64,000 bases of DNA from Qipengyuania mesophila (GCF_019711655.1 NZ_JAIGNU010000001.1:839501-903500); one strand, 5' to 3'; counted from the stretch's first letter, positions 25,981 through 34,596 are shown. Program-made: numbers and translations. Notes: generated by a model not told the origin, from the letters alone.

Positions 25981-26428
25981 CATCCGGCTCCCCCACGACT
26001 GCTGCCGCATCCTCGATCATGCGAGCGATCCGCGCCCGGAGGTTGCGAACGTCGATGATGATGGCTTCCCGGATCATCGATCCCGAGCAGTAGCCGGTGG
26101 TCAGGTCGAACTCGTCAAAGTTGACCGCGAACCGATTGCCGTTGTCGAGCGTCACCAGTGCGAGGCGTTCGGCTTCCGGGTTGGCGACGATGCCGCGATG
26201 AAGCCGGGTGGCCCGGTCGCCAGCGAGCCGCACGGAGTAGCCTTCGGCCTTCAGCGATTGCTGGTGATCGAGGGCGATAAGCTCCGGCTCACCGTAGCGA
26301 AGCTGGCCAGCAAACGGGTCCGGGCGGAAACCTCCCGCTGCCGCCTGATCGCTCTCGGCCTGACGGTCGAATGAGGGGTGGCCCTGCTTCACGATATTGC
26401 AGGCGGCTTTGCGATAGAATTGGGTCAT
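25970..26428 (-). CDS. Unknown satellite protein
   Basis: 152 residues; ATG at 26428 with AAGGAG at ideal spacing. Not recognised. The N-terminus is basic (MTQFYRKAACNIVKQGHPSF) and the C-terminal half is mixed alpha/beta with an acidic end (AVVGEPDDGE). It precedes the primase gene and overlaps it by 11 bases. The 74 bases upstream contain two copies of a TTTTGCCTA-type repeat and an AGTGCTT repeat, perhaps a promoter with operators. Confidence 0.6.
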   Translation of the reverse strand: MTQFYRKAACNIVKQGHPSFDRQAESDQAAAGGFRPDPFAGQLRYGEPELIALDHQQSLKAEGYSVRLAGDRATRLHRGIVANPEAERLALVTLDNGNRFAVNFDEFDLTTGYCSGSMIREAIIIDVRNLRARIARMIEDAAAVVGEPDDGE

Positions 26429-26502
26429 ATTTCGCTCCTTTCGAGCGTCCTTATTTTGCCTAAGCACTTCAATTCGAAGCACTAATTCCGAAGAATTTTT
26501 GC

Positions 26503-26730
26503 CTAGGCTCTCGGCCCGACTTTCGGATTGGTGAGGTCGCGCACCGGGAGGCGGAATTGCTGCGCCCATGCGAGCATTTGCCCCCAAGCGACGCTCTTGC
26601 AGGAATAGGATCGCGGCTCCCCGGCCCCGGCTAGGCGAGGCTCGATAGCGAACACGTAGAAAACACCATCCCGGCTGATTTCGCAGAAGGGGCCATCGTA
26701 TGGCGGGTGTGCCTCTTCCTCACTCTGCAT
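26503..26730 (-). CDS. Small unknown satellite protein
   Basis: 75 residues; ATG at 26730 overlaps the end of the AlpA-like gene by 11 bases, the same overlap seen at two other junctions of this operon. The ribosome site is weak, which fits coupling. The sequence (YDGPFCEISRDGVFYVFAIE, YSCKSVAWGQMLAWAQQFRL) suggests a small alpha/beta fold. Not recognised. Confidence 0.55.
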   Translation of the reverse strand: MQSEEEAHPPYDGPFCEISRDGVFYVFAIEPRLAGAGEPRSYSCKSVAWGQMLAWAQQFRLPVRDLTNPKVGPRA

Positions 26731-26959
26731 CGCAATACTTGAGGTTGCCGACGCGGCGCGAAACGCCATCGGGCCGGGCATTGGTTAGGCGGTCGATGTA
26801 GGCATCAATCGAAGCGACCACGAACAGGCGCTTGTTGTCGAGGAACACACCCTCAATCTCACCACGATTGAAGAGGTCATAGAGCTTGCTATCGCCAATG
26901 TTCCCGAGCAATTCGCGCGCTTTGTGGCGGTCAACTAGCCGGGGTCTGAAATCATCCAT
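26720..26959 (-). CDS. AlpA/MerR-like HTH protein (satellite regulator or excisionase)
   Basis: 79 residues; AAGGACA upstream of the ATG. The core VDRHKARELLGNIGDSKLYDL followed by FNRGEIEGVFLDNKRLFVV and SIDAYIDRL matches the short HTH_17/AlpA type, in which the helix-turn-helix ends in a wing. In P4-like elements AlpA controls the integrase and excision. A palindrome lies 53 bases upstream of its start. Confidence 0.75.
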   Translation of the reverse strand: MDDFRPRLVDRHKARELLGNIGDSKLYDLFNRGEIEGVFLDNKRLFVVASIDAYIDRLTNARPDGVSRRVGNLKYCDAE

Positions 26960-27011
26960 TTGTCGTGTCCTTTCGTTGGAACGACAGACGAATTGCGCCA
27001 GCGGAGAGGGA

Positions 27012-27026
27012 GATTAGCGGCTAATC
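27012..27026. promoter_or_regulatory. 15-bp palindrome upstream of the AlpA-like gene, candidate operator
   Basis: GATTAGC-G-GCTAATC, a perfect palindrome with 7-bp arms, between the 3' end of the gene at 27039 and the AlpA-like start at 26959. There is no T run after it on the minus strand, so an operator for a repressor is more likely than a terminator. Confidence 0.5.
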
Positions 27027-27038
27027 ACCCTGAAAAAG

Positions 27039-27542
27039 TTAGCGCGCCTTGGGTTTGGGCTTCAGATAGTCCTCAAAGGTTGCGTAGCTGATCGAGTTGG
27101 CGATGCCGGTTGCATCTTCCACACAAACAATCCGATCATCGGGATCGCGAAAGAGGAGCCACTTTCCGTTAAGCAGGGAAAGCGGCTCCTCGCACGGTCC
27201 CTCCTCATCGAGCGAACGCTTGCGTGGAAGGCTGCGAAACTTGGCTAGCTTTGTTTTCGGGCCGTGCTCTTGAAGGTGCGCGGCAAGCTCTCGCTGCCAG
27301 TTCACCCCCGGCTCAGTGGTCTTGCGGCGCTTCTTGCTCGCATTCCGGCGCGAGGCATCAGCATACTCGTGAAGCAAATCCATCAGCGCCATCAGCAACG
27401 GCTCGTCTGCCTCGCGCCCCAATTCGCGCAATCGCTCCTGACCATCGGGATGCCAGATGAATTCTTCCAGCCACTCTTTGCGTATCGTGTGACCGGCTCG
27501 TGACGCTTGGTAGAGTTCTTCCATCAACTCATCTTCGGTCAC
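27039..27542 (-). CDS. Unknown protein co-translated with the integrase
   Basis: 167 residues; the ATG overlaps the integrase stop by 4 bases. Not recognised. The N-terminal half is acidic and helical (MTEDELMEELYQASRAGHTI, LLMALMDLLHEYADASR), the middle is basic (SKKRRKTTEP, LPRKRS), and a short beta-rich end follows (GKWLLFRDPDDRIVCVED). The tight link to the integrase suggests a helper in recombination or a regulator, without direct evidence. Confidence 0.6.
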   Translation of the reverse strand: MTEDELMEELYQASRAGHTIRKEWLEEFIWHPDGQERLRELGREADEPLLMALMDLLHEYADASRRNASKKRRKTTEPGVNWQRELAAHLQEHGPKTKLAKFRSLPRKRSLDEEGPCEEPLSLLNGKWLLFRDPDDRIVCVEDATGIANSISYATFEDYLKPKPKAR

Positions 27543-28720
27543 TGTCCGCGCCCTTTCCTAATCGGCACTACGTCCGCGCCATCACTTCCGTCGCAGAACG
27601 ATCCCCACGCCTCCATCATCTCCCGGCGCTTGTCGAAGAAGGTTGTGCGCCGATAGGCGGCTTCAACGGCATTGGGGACAGCGTGCGCCAGCGCGGCTTC
27701 CGCAATCTCACCCGGCATCGACATTTGCTCCGCAGCCCAATCGCGGAAACTGGACCGCATACCGTGGACGGTGAACGGCTCCTTCATGTCCCGCAAAATC
27801 TTCGTCAGCGTCATGTCGCTTAGGGGCTTGCCTGTCGCGCCGGGGAACACGAGGCTATCGGCTTTCAGGTCAGCCTTCGGCATTACGCGCGCCGCCTTCA
27901 AAACCGCTATGGCCTCCGGCGATAGGGGGATGCGATGCGGGCGCTTCATCTTCATTCGCTCGGCTGGGACCGTCCAAACTCCCGCCTTGAAGTCAATCTC
28001 CCGCCACGTGGCCCCGCGCGTTTCACCGGAGCGCGTGGCCGTAAGGATCACCGTCTGCAATGCGAGCGATCCCATTGTCTTCTTCTGAGTGAGCTTCGCC
28101 ATGAACTCCGGCACCTGGGTGTAGGGCATCGCCGCGAAGTTCTTGTTGCGGGGCTGCGCCGGAAGGCGGTCGGTGATCGCTCGGGCGAGTGTCGTTTCCA
28201 GCAGCGCACCGTCCGGGCGAGCAAAGCGCAACGTTCGCAGGATCAAATCGCGCGTTCGCACCGCTGTCTCCGGCTTCGTGGTCCAGATCGGGCGCAGCGC
28301 CTCGGCAATATTGTCGGCATCGACCGATTGCACCTGTAGCTTACCAAGGCTGGGGAATGCATATTTCTCCAACCGGCTAATCGCTTGCTGCCGCGACTTT
28401 CCGCTGATCTCTCGCTGTTCGATGAATTCGAGAGCGACTTCATTGAAGAAGCGAGCCATCGGAGGGGATGGCTTCCAAAGCGTCAGAGGATCGCGGCCCT
28501 CGGCAATCGCAAGTCGCACCTCTCTGCACCGCTCACGCGCTTTCGCCAGCGAGATGACGCTGGCACTTCCCAGTCCGATGTCCCGGCGCTTCCCGTTATG
28601 GCGCACTCTCGCCAACCACGAGCGCGATCCGGTCTTGCGGACCTCCAAGAGCAGACAATCACCATCGTGATGCCTCCCCGGCCCTAGCGCCTGAACCGCC
28701 TTCGCTGTGAGCTTACCCAT
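27539..28720 (-). CDS. int: Tyrosine integrase of the tRNA-Cys island
   Basis: 393 residues; GGAGG 8 bases before the ATG. The N-terminal part is the arm-binding domain of P4-type integrases (LTAKAVQALGPGRHHDGDCL, GLGSASVISLAKARE). The catalytic domain holds Arg230 in TATRSGETRG, the conserved lysine region KMKRPHRIPLS, His319-x-x-Arg322 in VHGMRSSFRDWA, a histidine in ALAHAVPN, and the nucleophile Tyr356 in AAYRRTTFF. All catalytic residues are present, so it should be active. It is the first gene of the island, 167 bases from tRNA-Cys. Confidence 0.93.
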   Translation of the reverse strand: MGKLTAKAVQALGPGRHHDGDCLLLEVRKTGSRSWLARVRHNGKRRDIGLGSASVISLAKARERCREVRLAIAEGRDPLTLWKPSPPMARFFNEVALEFIEQREISGKSRQQAISRLEKYAFPSLGKLQVQSVDADNIAEALRPIWTTKPETAVRTRDLILRTLRFARPDGALLETTLARAITDRLPAQPRNKNFAAMPYTQVPEFMAKLTQKKTMGSLALQTVILTATRSGETRGATWREIDFKAGVWTVPAERMKMKRPHRIPLSPEAIAVLKAARVMPKADLKADSLVFPGATGKPLSDMTLTKILRDMKEPFTVHGMRSSFRDWAAEQMSMPGEIAEAALAHAVPNAVEAAYRRTTFFDKRREMMEAWGSFCDGSDGADVVPIRKGRGQ

Positions 28721-28887
28721 ACCGCTCGCCTCCGTGTTCTAAGAGGAGATCGCCCCCCTCCATCTCCCCCTCCTTATCGCGCAGTAAGGGAGAAAAGGGA
28801 ACAAAAGATTTCAGGCACACGAATGGCGGAAACCCGCGTATTTGCGTGTCAAAATCGGAAGAATACGAAAGGGAGAAAAAGGGGAAA

Positions 28888-28901
28888 TGGAGGCCCGAGC
28901 C
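28888..28901. repeat. Right attachment repeat (attR), 3' end of tRNA-Cys
   Basis: TGGAGGCCCGAGCC, the end of the tRNA-Cys gene, identical to 17866-17879. Because the element restores this end, the tRNA stays functional. Confidence 0.8.
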
Positions 28902-28961
28902 GGAATCGAACCGGCGTGCAAGGATTTGCAGTCCTCTGCGTAACCACTCCGCCATCGGGCC
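28888..28961 (-). tRNA. tRNA-Cys (GCA anticodon)
   Basis: Acceptor GGCCCGA pairs with TCGGGCC, the discriminator is T (U73, typical of tRNA-Cys) and CCA is encoded. The anticodon loop CTGCAAA has GCA. The T-arm is GGTTCGATTCC. Its 3' end is the integration site of the island. Confidence 0.95.
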
Positions 28962-29073
28962 TCGCCCGCCCTCTCAGACGGGAAGCGGCGCACTAGCGAT
29001 TCTCCGGAACAAAGGCAATCGCCTCGTGACGTCTTCCGTAACGTCAGTCTGGACGCATGACCGCAGAGCGGCA

Positions 29074-29865
29074 ATGACCCGTTGCATGAGCATTGCCAAT
29101 CTCCTCGATCCGATCACCGCAGATGGCGGCCAGACGCGCTTTTCGGGCCTCGACGCCTGGATGCAGGGACGGACCCTCTACGGCGGCGCCTCGGCACTGA
29201 TTGCCTATACCGCCGCTGTTCGCGCCTTCCCCGACCTGCCGCCGCTGCGCGCCGCGCAAGTCGCCTTCGTTGCGCCGACCGGGCCCGAGGCCGAGTTGCG
29301 GCGCGAGATCGTCCGCCAGGGTCGCAATGTTGCGCAGGTGCGCAGCGAGATCTGGTGCGAGGGTGCGTGCACACTGACCGCCTTCTGGCTCTTCGGGACC
29401 GAGCGCGAGGCCAATGCCGAGCACGAGGCCGCGCCGGTATCCGACTGGCCCGGCGGCCCCGAGCAGGCCGAACCCGCGATGCACGGCAAGGGCCCGGCCT
29501 TCATCCAGAGCAATTTCGAGCTCCGCCGCGCGCAGGAACTGCAGGGGCCCGGCGAGCCGGTCGTGCGTCGCTGGGCACGGCTGGCCGAGCGCGAGGGGCT
29601 CAATCCGGTCAGCGAGCTCATCCTGCTCGGCGACGTGCTGCCGCCCGGCGCGATGCGCGCGATGAAGCGGCAGGGTCCGATCAGCTCGATCAACTGGAGT
29701 TTCAACCTGCTCGAGCCCGAACCGCAGACGCGCGACGGCTGGTGGCTGTCGGAAAATGCCAGCCAGCACGCCGCGCATGGTTATTCGAGCGAACGCCTGC
29801 GGTTGTGGAACGCCGAAGGCAAGCAGGTGCTCGACGGCATGCAATGCGTCGCGGTGTTCGGCTGA
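29074..29865 (+). CDS. Acyl-CoA thioesterase family protein (hotdog fold)
   Basis: 263 residues if started at 29074 (GAG just upstream); a second ATG at 29086 (MSIANLLDPI) is about equally good. The layout is that of two-hotdog thioesterase-like proteins: MQGRTLYGGASALIAY with a helix, a central AQVAFVAPTGPEAELRREIV strand-helix unit, and SSINWSFNLLEP with a C-terminal strand set ending DGMQCVAVFG. Such proteins hydrolyse acyl-CoA. The substrate is unknown. It is the first chromosomal gene right of tRNA-Cys. Confidence 0.75.
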   Translation: MTRCMSIANLLDPITADGGQTRFSGLDAWMQGRTLYGGASALIAYTAAVRAFPDLPPLRAAQVAFVAPTGPEAELRREIVRQGRNVAQVRSEIWCEGACTLTAFWLFGTEREANAEHEAAPVSDWPGGPEQAEPAMHGKGPAFIQSNFELRRAQELQGPGEPVVRRWARLAEREGLNPVSELILLGDVLPPGAMRAMKRQGPISSINWSFNLLEPEPQTRDGWWLSENASQHAAHGYSSERLRLWNAEGKQVLDGMQCVAVFG

Positions 29866-29953
29866 CGGGTGGCCGTGTGATCGATGTGTGAAATCGGCCG
29901 GACGGGAGCACCGGACAGGAAATCTTAATCGTAACGGGTTACCGCGAACGCGC

Positions 29954-31753
29954 ATGAAGCTGATGATCGATAACAGGTTGGCGATCGGGTGGCCTGGCGC
30001 TCTCCTGTTCGCAATCGCCTACGGCATCCTTGCCGCGATCTCGCTGATCTACACGCAGACCAACGACGGGATCGCGATCATCTGGCCCTCGAGCGGCGTC
30101 TTCGTCGCAGGGCTGCTCATGCTGAGGCCCAAGCCCCGGACACTTCTGATTGCGCTCGTCGCGCCGATAAGCATCGGCATCAACCTGGCCTTTGGCGCCA
30201 GCATCGGGATCGCCTGCGCCTTTACCGTGGCCAATCTCCTCGAAGGCTTCATCGCCGCCAAGATTGCCTGCGAAAATCGTGGATGCGGACGTTTCGACAA
30301 CCCCCGATGGGTGATGCGATTCTCCGGAGCAGCCCTGGCCGCAGCCTCGACAAGCGCGGCGATCGCCTCGGTCACCACTGGTCACGCTGGCGACATTGTC
30401 TTCGTCCTGTCCTGGTTTACCACCGTACTGCTGGGTATCCTGATCGTGGCGCCGGCGATCGTCACCTCCCTGCGCATCGTCGCGGGCGAGGAACCGGTTG
30501 CCGGTGGTAAGGGGCGGATTGCCTTGGTCGCCGGATTCTGTGCGGTCACGATCGGCCTCACCTTCTTCCAGAAAGAATATCCGCTGCTGTTCCTGCCCTT
30601 GGCGGGAACGGTACTAGCCACCTACATGCTGGGCGTAACCGGCGCGCTGGCCATGGTGTTTACCATCGCCGCCGTCGGCACCTTCGCCGTTTCGGCCGGA
30701 ACCAGCCCTATCGCATTCGTCGGCGATCCGATCGCGGAAATATACTTCTTCCAGTTCTACCTGCTCACGATGTTCGCCTCGGCCCTGCCCCTCGCCACAC
30801 TGCTCGCAAAATCGCGCGGGCAGATGAACGAGATCGCCCGTAGAAAAGCGCAACATGTAGCGGCCCAGACCTTCGCCCATGTAGGCCATTGGCGCTATTG
30901 CCTCAGGAACCGGACGAGCGACTGGTCCGACGGCATGTTCCATATCTACGGGCTCGATCCGAAAAGGGACCGGGCAATGAACCTGGAGCATGGATCGATC
31001 ATTTCCGAGGACAATGAGAAGGTTCGACAGGTACTGGCGAAGGCCGTCGTCCAGCAGGAAAAGTTCATCCTGAAAGCGCGCATCAAGCGTTCGGATGGCG
31101 CCATTCGCCATGTCGAATCCTTGGGCGACATCGAATTCGAAGACGGAGTTCCCGTCGCGATTTTTGGCGTGCTCAAGGACGTCACCGAGCATGTCCGCGC
31201 AGCCAAGGAACTCGAGCGCCAGAAGGCGCGCGCCGAGCAACTGGCCCGCGAAGCGGTGCTACTTGCGGAAACCGACCAACTGACCCACGTCGCCAACCGG
31301 CGCAAACTGCTCGCGCGGCTAGGCGAAGAAATCGCCCGTGCGGAACGTGCGGGGCGCGATCTCGCCGTGATGATGATCGATGTCGACCACTTCAAATCGG
31401 TCAACGACATCCATGGCCACGCGGTGGGCGACCAGGTCTTGTGCGAGATCGCGGCGCTCGGCGAGCGCGCCTTGCGCAAGGGCGACCTGTTCGGCCGACT
31501 GGGTGGCGAGGAGTTCCTTGCGATCCTGCCCGAAACCTCGGGAGAAGTCGCGGCCATGATCGGCGAACGGCTGCGGATCGCCTGCCACGAACTGGACTGG
31601 GCCGCCCTCGAAGGCCCCCGCAGCATCTCGATCAGCCTGGGGGTCGCCGTTCACCAGAAGGGCGCCGATGAAACCTTCCTCCTGCAAGCTGCCGACACAG
31701 CGCTCTACCAGTCGAAGAACGAGGGCCGCAACCGGCTGACGATCGCGGCCTAA
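29954..31753 (+). CDS. MASE1-PAS-GGDEF diguanylate cyclase
   Basis: 599 residues. Residues 1-290 are an eight-helix MASE1-type membrane sensor (IIWPSSGVFVAGLLML is a typical block). A PAS domain with PAC follows (about 305-425; THVGHWRY-like start, DGMFHIYGLDP, GVLKDVTEHV). A short coiled coil leads to the GGDEF domain: TDQLTHVANRRKLL, DVDHFKSVND, and GGEEF at 517-521. An RxxD inhibitory site (RKGD) precedes GGEEF by five residues, so product inhibition is likely. The enzyme makes cyclic di-GMP from GTP. There is no EAL domain. Confidence 0.9.
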   Translation: MKLMIDNRLAIGWPGALLFAIAYGILAAISLIYTQTNDGIAIIWPSSGVFVAGLLMLRPKPRTLLIALVAPISIGINLAFGASIGIACAFTVANLLEGFIAAKIACENRGCGRFDNPRWVMRFSGAALAAASTSAAIASVTTGHAGDIVFVLSWFTTVLLGILIVAPAIVTSLRIVAGEEPVAGGKGRIALVAGFCAVTIGLTFFQKEYPLLFLPLAGTVLATYMLGVTGALAMVFTIAAVGTFAVSAGTSPIAFVGDPIAEIYFFQFYLLTMFASALPLATLLAKSRGQMNEIARRKAQHVAAQTFAHVGHWRYCLRNRTSDWSDGMFHIYGLDPKRDRAMNLEHGSIISEDNEKVRQVLAKAVVQQEKFILKARIKRSDGAIRHVESLGDIEFEDGVPVAIFGVLKDVTEHVRAAKELERQKARAEQLAREAVLLAETDQLTHVANRRKLLARLGEEIARAERAGRDLAVMMIDVDHFKSVNDIHGHAVGDQVLCEIAALGERALRKGDLFGRLGGEEFLAILPETSGEVAAMIGERLRIACHELDWAALEGPRSISISLGVAVHQKGADETFLLQAADTALYQSKNEGRNRLTIAA

Positions 31754-31775
31754 CCGAAGCCGGCTTGTGAAGCGC

Positions 31776-32576
31776 TCAGCTGTCCTTGAACGCCGGCGCG
31801 CGTTTCTGCATCTCGGCCATCACCGCCTCGACCTGGTTGGGCGTGCGGATGATGCCGTCCTGCTCGACGCTCTCGGCCAGCAGGATTGCGTCCTCGCCCT
31901 CTTCATGCATCACACGGAACAGACGCTTGGCGCCGCGGATGGCATCGGGGTTCTTTTGGACGATCGTCTCCGCGATGGCAGTGGCGCGGGCGAGCGGATC
32001 CTCCTCCACCATGGTAGCGAAGCCAAGGCCTAACGCTTGCTCGCCAGAGAATTCGCGGTTGGTATAGGTCAGCTCGCGCAGTGTATCGTCGCGCACCAGG
32101 CCGCGCCACAGCGCATAGCCGCCCATGTCGGGGACCAGCCCCCATTTCATCTCCATCACCGCCATGCGGGTCTGCGGGTGGACCACGCGGATATCGGCGC
32201 CGCTGGCGATCTGCAGGCCGCCGCCGAAGCAGACGCCGTGCACCGCGGCAATCACCGGGACAGGGCATTTGCGCCAGGTCATCGCGGCTTCCTGCGCGCG
32301 GTTGGCATTGCCATGGGTGCGCTCGGCGAGCTTGGCCTGCGGCGAGGACCCGCCCGCCGCCATGCTCGACAAATCGAGCCCGGCGCAGAAGGCGCGCCCC
32401 TCGCCCGAAAGCACCGCGACCCGCAGCCCCTGCATCGCGCGCAGCGCCTCGCCCGCTTCGAGGATCGCCTCGAACTGCGCCGGGTCGAGCGCGTTCATCT
32501 TGTCGCCGCGGGTGAAGCGTACCTGCGCGACGCCGTTGTCGCCCAGATCGATGGAAACGCGGTCGTTGAAATTCAT
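31776..32576 (-). CDS. Enoyl-CoA hydratase/isomerase (crotonase family)
   Basis: 266 residues with the crotonase layout. The oxyanion-hole blocks are GRAFCAGLDLSSMAAGG and VHGVCFGGGLQIASGADIRV; the glutamate-containing region MAVMEMKWGLVPDMGG follows. The C-terminal helix region AIAETIVQKNPDAIRGAKR is typical. Acts on enoyl-CoA or a related thioester; the exact substrate is unknown. The ATG overlaps the stop of the regulator gene upstream by 4 bases, so they are probably expressed together. Confidence 0.9.
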   Translation of the reverse strand: MNFNDRVSIDLGDNGVAQVRFTRGDKMNALDPAQFEAILEAGEALRAMQGLRVAVLSGEGRAFCAGLDLSSMAAGGSSPQAKLAERTHGNANRAQEAAMTWRKCPVPVIAAVHGVCFGGGLQIASGADIRVVHPQTRMAVMEMKWGLVPDMGGYALWRGLVRDDTLRELTYTNREFSGEQALGLGFATMVEEDPLARATAIAETIVQKNPDAIRGAKRLFRVMHEEGEDAILLAESVEQDGIIRTPNQVEAVMAEMQKRAPAFKDS

Positions 32577-33334
32577 GGAACTGCCTCTCGCCCAGGGGAT
32601 GCGTTGTCCCCTTCGTAGCTCACGGGCGTGACAAGTCCAGTTGCTCCGCCGCCTAGCTCATGCGGCCGGCGGGATGCAGCGAGGCGGTAGCCGCCGAGCG
32701 GATCGGTCGCGACCAGCCAGGCGCAGCGCGCGACATGCAGCTTGGCGCGTAGGCGCGAGACATGGACATCGAGCGAGTTGGTTTCGGGAACGTGATCGAG
32801 CCGCCACACGTCACGCAGCAGCTGCCTTCGCCCCACCCTGACGCCCGGAGTTTCGGCAAGCCGCCAGAGAAGCGCGAATTCGCGCGGGTGAAGGCCAAGC
32901 CAGCGCCCAGCTACGCGCCCGTCGCGATGGAACAGGTCGAGCGTGACTGGTCCGGCATCGAGACGGCGAGGCAAAGCGCGGGTGCGGGAGGCAAGTCGGG
33001 CCATGCGCGCGCCGAGTTCGACGAAGCCGACCCGGCTCCCAAGCGCATCGCCCAGCCCCTGGTCGAGCAGCCGGGCCCGCTCACGCGCGTCGTCGACTCC
33101 GACAGCCACGATCCGCCCACGACGCTGCAGTTCGCGCCAGTCGGCCGGCCGGCTCGCGGCGCGCCAGTCGAGCATCCCCGGGAGGCCGTGGATCGCGCCC
33201 GCTGCAGCCGGGGCGTGCCGCATCGACCAGTCGGCCAAGCGGAGATCCCACCGGATTGGAACATCCGGGCTGTTGGATAGCCACAGGAACTCCGCTTCTC
33301 CCAACGAATCACCCCCGGTGCTGCGCAGTTTCAC
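32573..33334 (-). CDS. OmpR/PhoB-type winged-helix regulator with degenerate receiver
   Basis: About 253 residues from a GTG at 33334; the start is uncertain because no good ribosome site is seen. Residues about 150-225 are a PhoB-type winged helix (LGLHPREFALLWRLAETPG, VHVSRLRAKL, DPLGGYRL). Before it lies a remnant of a receiver-like domain (VAVGVDDARERARLLDQGLGD, ELGARMARL) without a recognisable phosphorylation aspartate. It may therefore act without a kinase. Overlaps the crotonase start by 4 bases. Confidence 0.65.
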   Translation of the reverse strand: MKLRSTGGDSLGEAEFLWLSNSPDVPIRWDLRLADWSMRHAPAAAGAIHGLPGMLDWRAASRPADWRELQRRGRIVAVGVDDARERARLLDQGLGDALGSRVGFVELGARMARLASRTRALPRRLDAGPVTLDLFHRDGRVAGRWLGLHPREFALLWRLAETPGVRVGRRQLLRDVWRLDHVPETNSLDVHVSRLRAKLHVARCAWLVATDPLGGYRLAASRRPHELGGGATGLVTPVSYEGDNASPGREAVP

Positions 33335-33408
33335 CGAGAGTAAGTGAAGGGAATCGTTTGGAAACCGTATCGGCGGGAGATGCCACCGATGTGGACGCAA
33401 TTCGCCCG

Positions 33409-34596
33409 CTAGCCGCCTGCGTGCTCGGCGAGGAAGCGTTTGACGTTGCGCGCCGCCTGGCGGATGCGCTGCTCGTTCTCGACCATGGCGATGCGGACGA
33501 AGCCCTCGCCCTCCTCGCCGAAGCCGACCCCCGCCGCCACCGCGACACCGGCGTGTTCGAGCAACTGCTTGGAGAACTCCAGGCTGCCCATCTCCTCGAA
33601 CCCGGGCGGGAGCTTGGCCCAAGTGAACATGCTGGCGGGCGGATTTGGAATCGGCCACCCGGCGCGGGTGAAGCTTTCGACCATCACGTCGCGACGGTTC
33701 TGGTAGCGCAGACGGTTCTGCTCGACCACGTCCTGCTGACCGTTCAGGGCGGCGCAGGCGGCCGCCTGGATCGGGGTGAAGGCGCCGTAGTCGAGATAGG
33801 ATTTCACCCGCGTCAGCGCGGCGACCAGTTCCCTGTTGCCGACACAGAAACCGATGCGCCAGCCGGCCATCGAGAAGGTCTTGGACATCGAGGTGAATTC
33901 GACCGCCACGTCCTTGGCGCCCGGCACTTCGAGAATCGAGCGGGTCGGCTTGCCGTCGTAATAGAGTTCGGAATAGGCGAGGTCGGACAGGACCCAGACC
34001 TTGTTCTCGCGCGCCCAGTCGACCAGCCGTTCGTAGAAGGCGAGATCGACCGTCTCGGCAGTGGGATTGCTCGGATAGTTGACCACCAGTACCGTCGGAC
34101 GCGGGACGGTATAGGCCATCGCGTTGTCGAGCGCTTTCCAGTAGCGCTCGTCGGGCGTGGTCGGCACCGAGCGGATCGTGGCGCCCGCAATGATGAAGCC
34201 GTAGGTGTGGATCGGATAGGCGGGGCTGGGCGCGAGGATGACGTCGCCTGGCGCGCTGATCGCGGTCGCCATCGACGACAAGCCTTCCTTCGAGCCCATC
34301 GTCACCACAACTTCGCGCTCGGGATCGAGATCGACGTTGAAGCGGCGACCGTAGTAATTGGCCTGCGCCTTGCGGAGGCCGGGAATGCCCTTCGACTGCG
34401 AATAGCCGTGCGCCGTCGGCTTGGCGGCGACTTCGCAAAGCTTGTCGATGACATGCTGCGGCGGCGGCTGGTCGGGATTGCCCATGCCGAGGTCGATGAT
34501 GTCGCGCCCCGCCTGCCGCGCGGCATGCCGCATCGCGTTGACTTCGGCGATGACATAGGGAGGCATGCGCTTGATACGGTAGAATTCGTCGGACAT
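33409..34596 (-). CDS. Class I/II PLP aminotransferase (AlaC / LL-DAP aminotransferase-like)
   Basis: 395 residues; the ATG at 34596 follows AAAGAGAG. Fold type I aminotransferase: IDLGMGNPDQPPPQHV, GYSQSKGIPGLRKA, SKEGLSSM, VNYPSNPTAE, SDLAYSELYY and the PLP lysine Lys239 in SMSKTFSMAGWRIGF. The sequence groups with the AlaC/DapL-like subfamily: alanine-pyruvate or related amino donors are likely. It is divergent from phaC; the two starts are 135 bases apart. Full length, with no signs of damage. Confidence 0.85.
   Translation of the reverse strand: MSDEFYRIKRMPPYVIAEVNAMRHAARQAGRDIIDLGMGNPDQPPPQHVIDKLCEVAAKPTAHGYSQSKGIPGLRKAQANYYGRRFNVDLDPEREVVVTMGSKEGLSSMATAISAPGDVILAPSPAYPIHTYGFIIAGATIRSVPTTPDERYWKALDNAMAYTVPRPTVLVVNYPSNPTAETVDLAFYERLVDWARENKVWVLSDLAYSELYYDGKPTRSILEVPGAKDVAVEFTSMSKTFSMAGWRIGFCVGNRELVAALTRVKSYLDYGAFTPIQAAACAALNGQQDVVEQNRLRYQNRRDVMVESFTRAGWPIPNPPASMFTWAKLPPGFEEMGSLEFSKQLLEHAGVAVAAGVGFGEEGEGFVRIAMVENEQRIRQAARNVKRFLAEHAGG

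Larger units (their letters stand above)
17866..28901. mobile_element. Phage-satellite-like island carrying CBASS, integrated in tRNA-Cys
   Basis: About 11.0 kb between two copies of a 14-bp repeat from the 3' end of tRNA-Cys. The integrase gene lies next to the intact tRNA, as in most such islands. Minus-strand backbone, in order: integrase, unknown, AlpA-like HTH, two small genes, primase-helicase, unknown, small terminase, two small genes, major capsid. Plus-strand cargo: CD-NTase and Cap15 (18189-19696) and a tail-anchored unknown (21209-22099). There are no portal, large terminase, prohead protease, tail or lysis genes, so it cannot form phage alone. The content resembles phage-inducible chromosomal islands that encode their own capsid and TerS, though with fewer structural genes than described capsid-forming types. 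A decayed prophage is the alternative. Confidence 0.85.
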
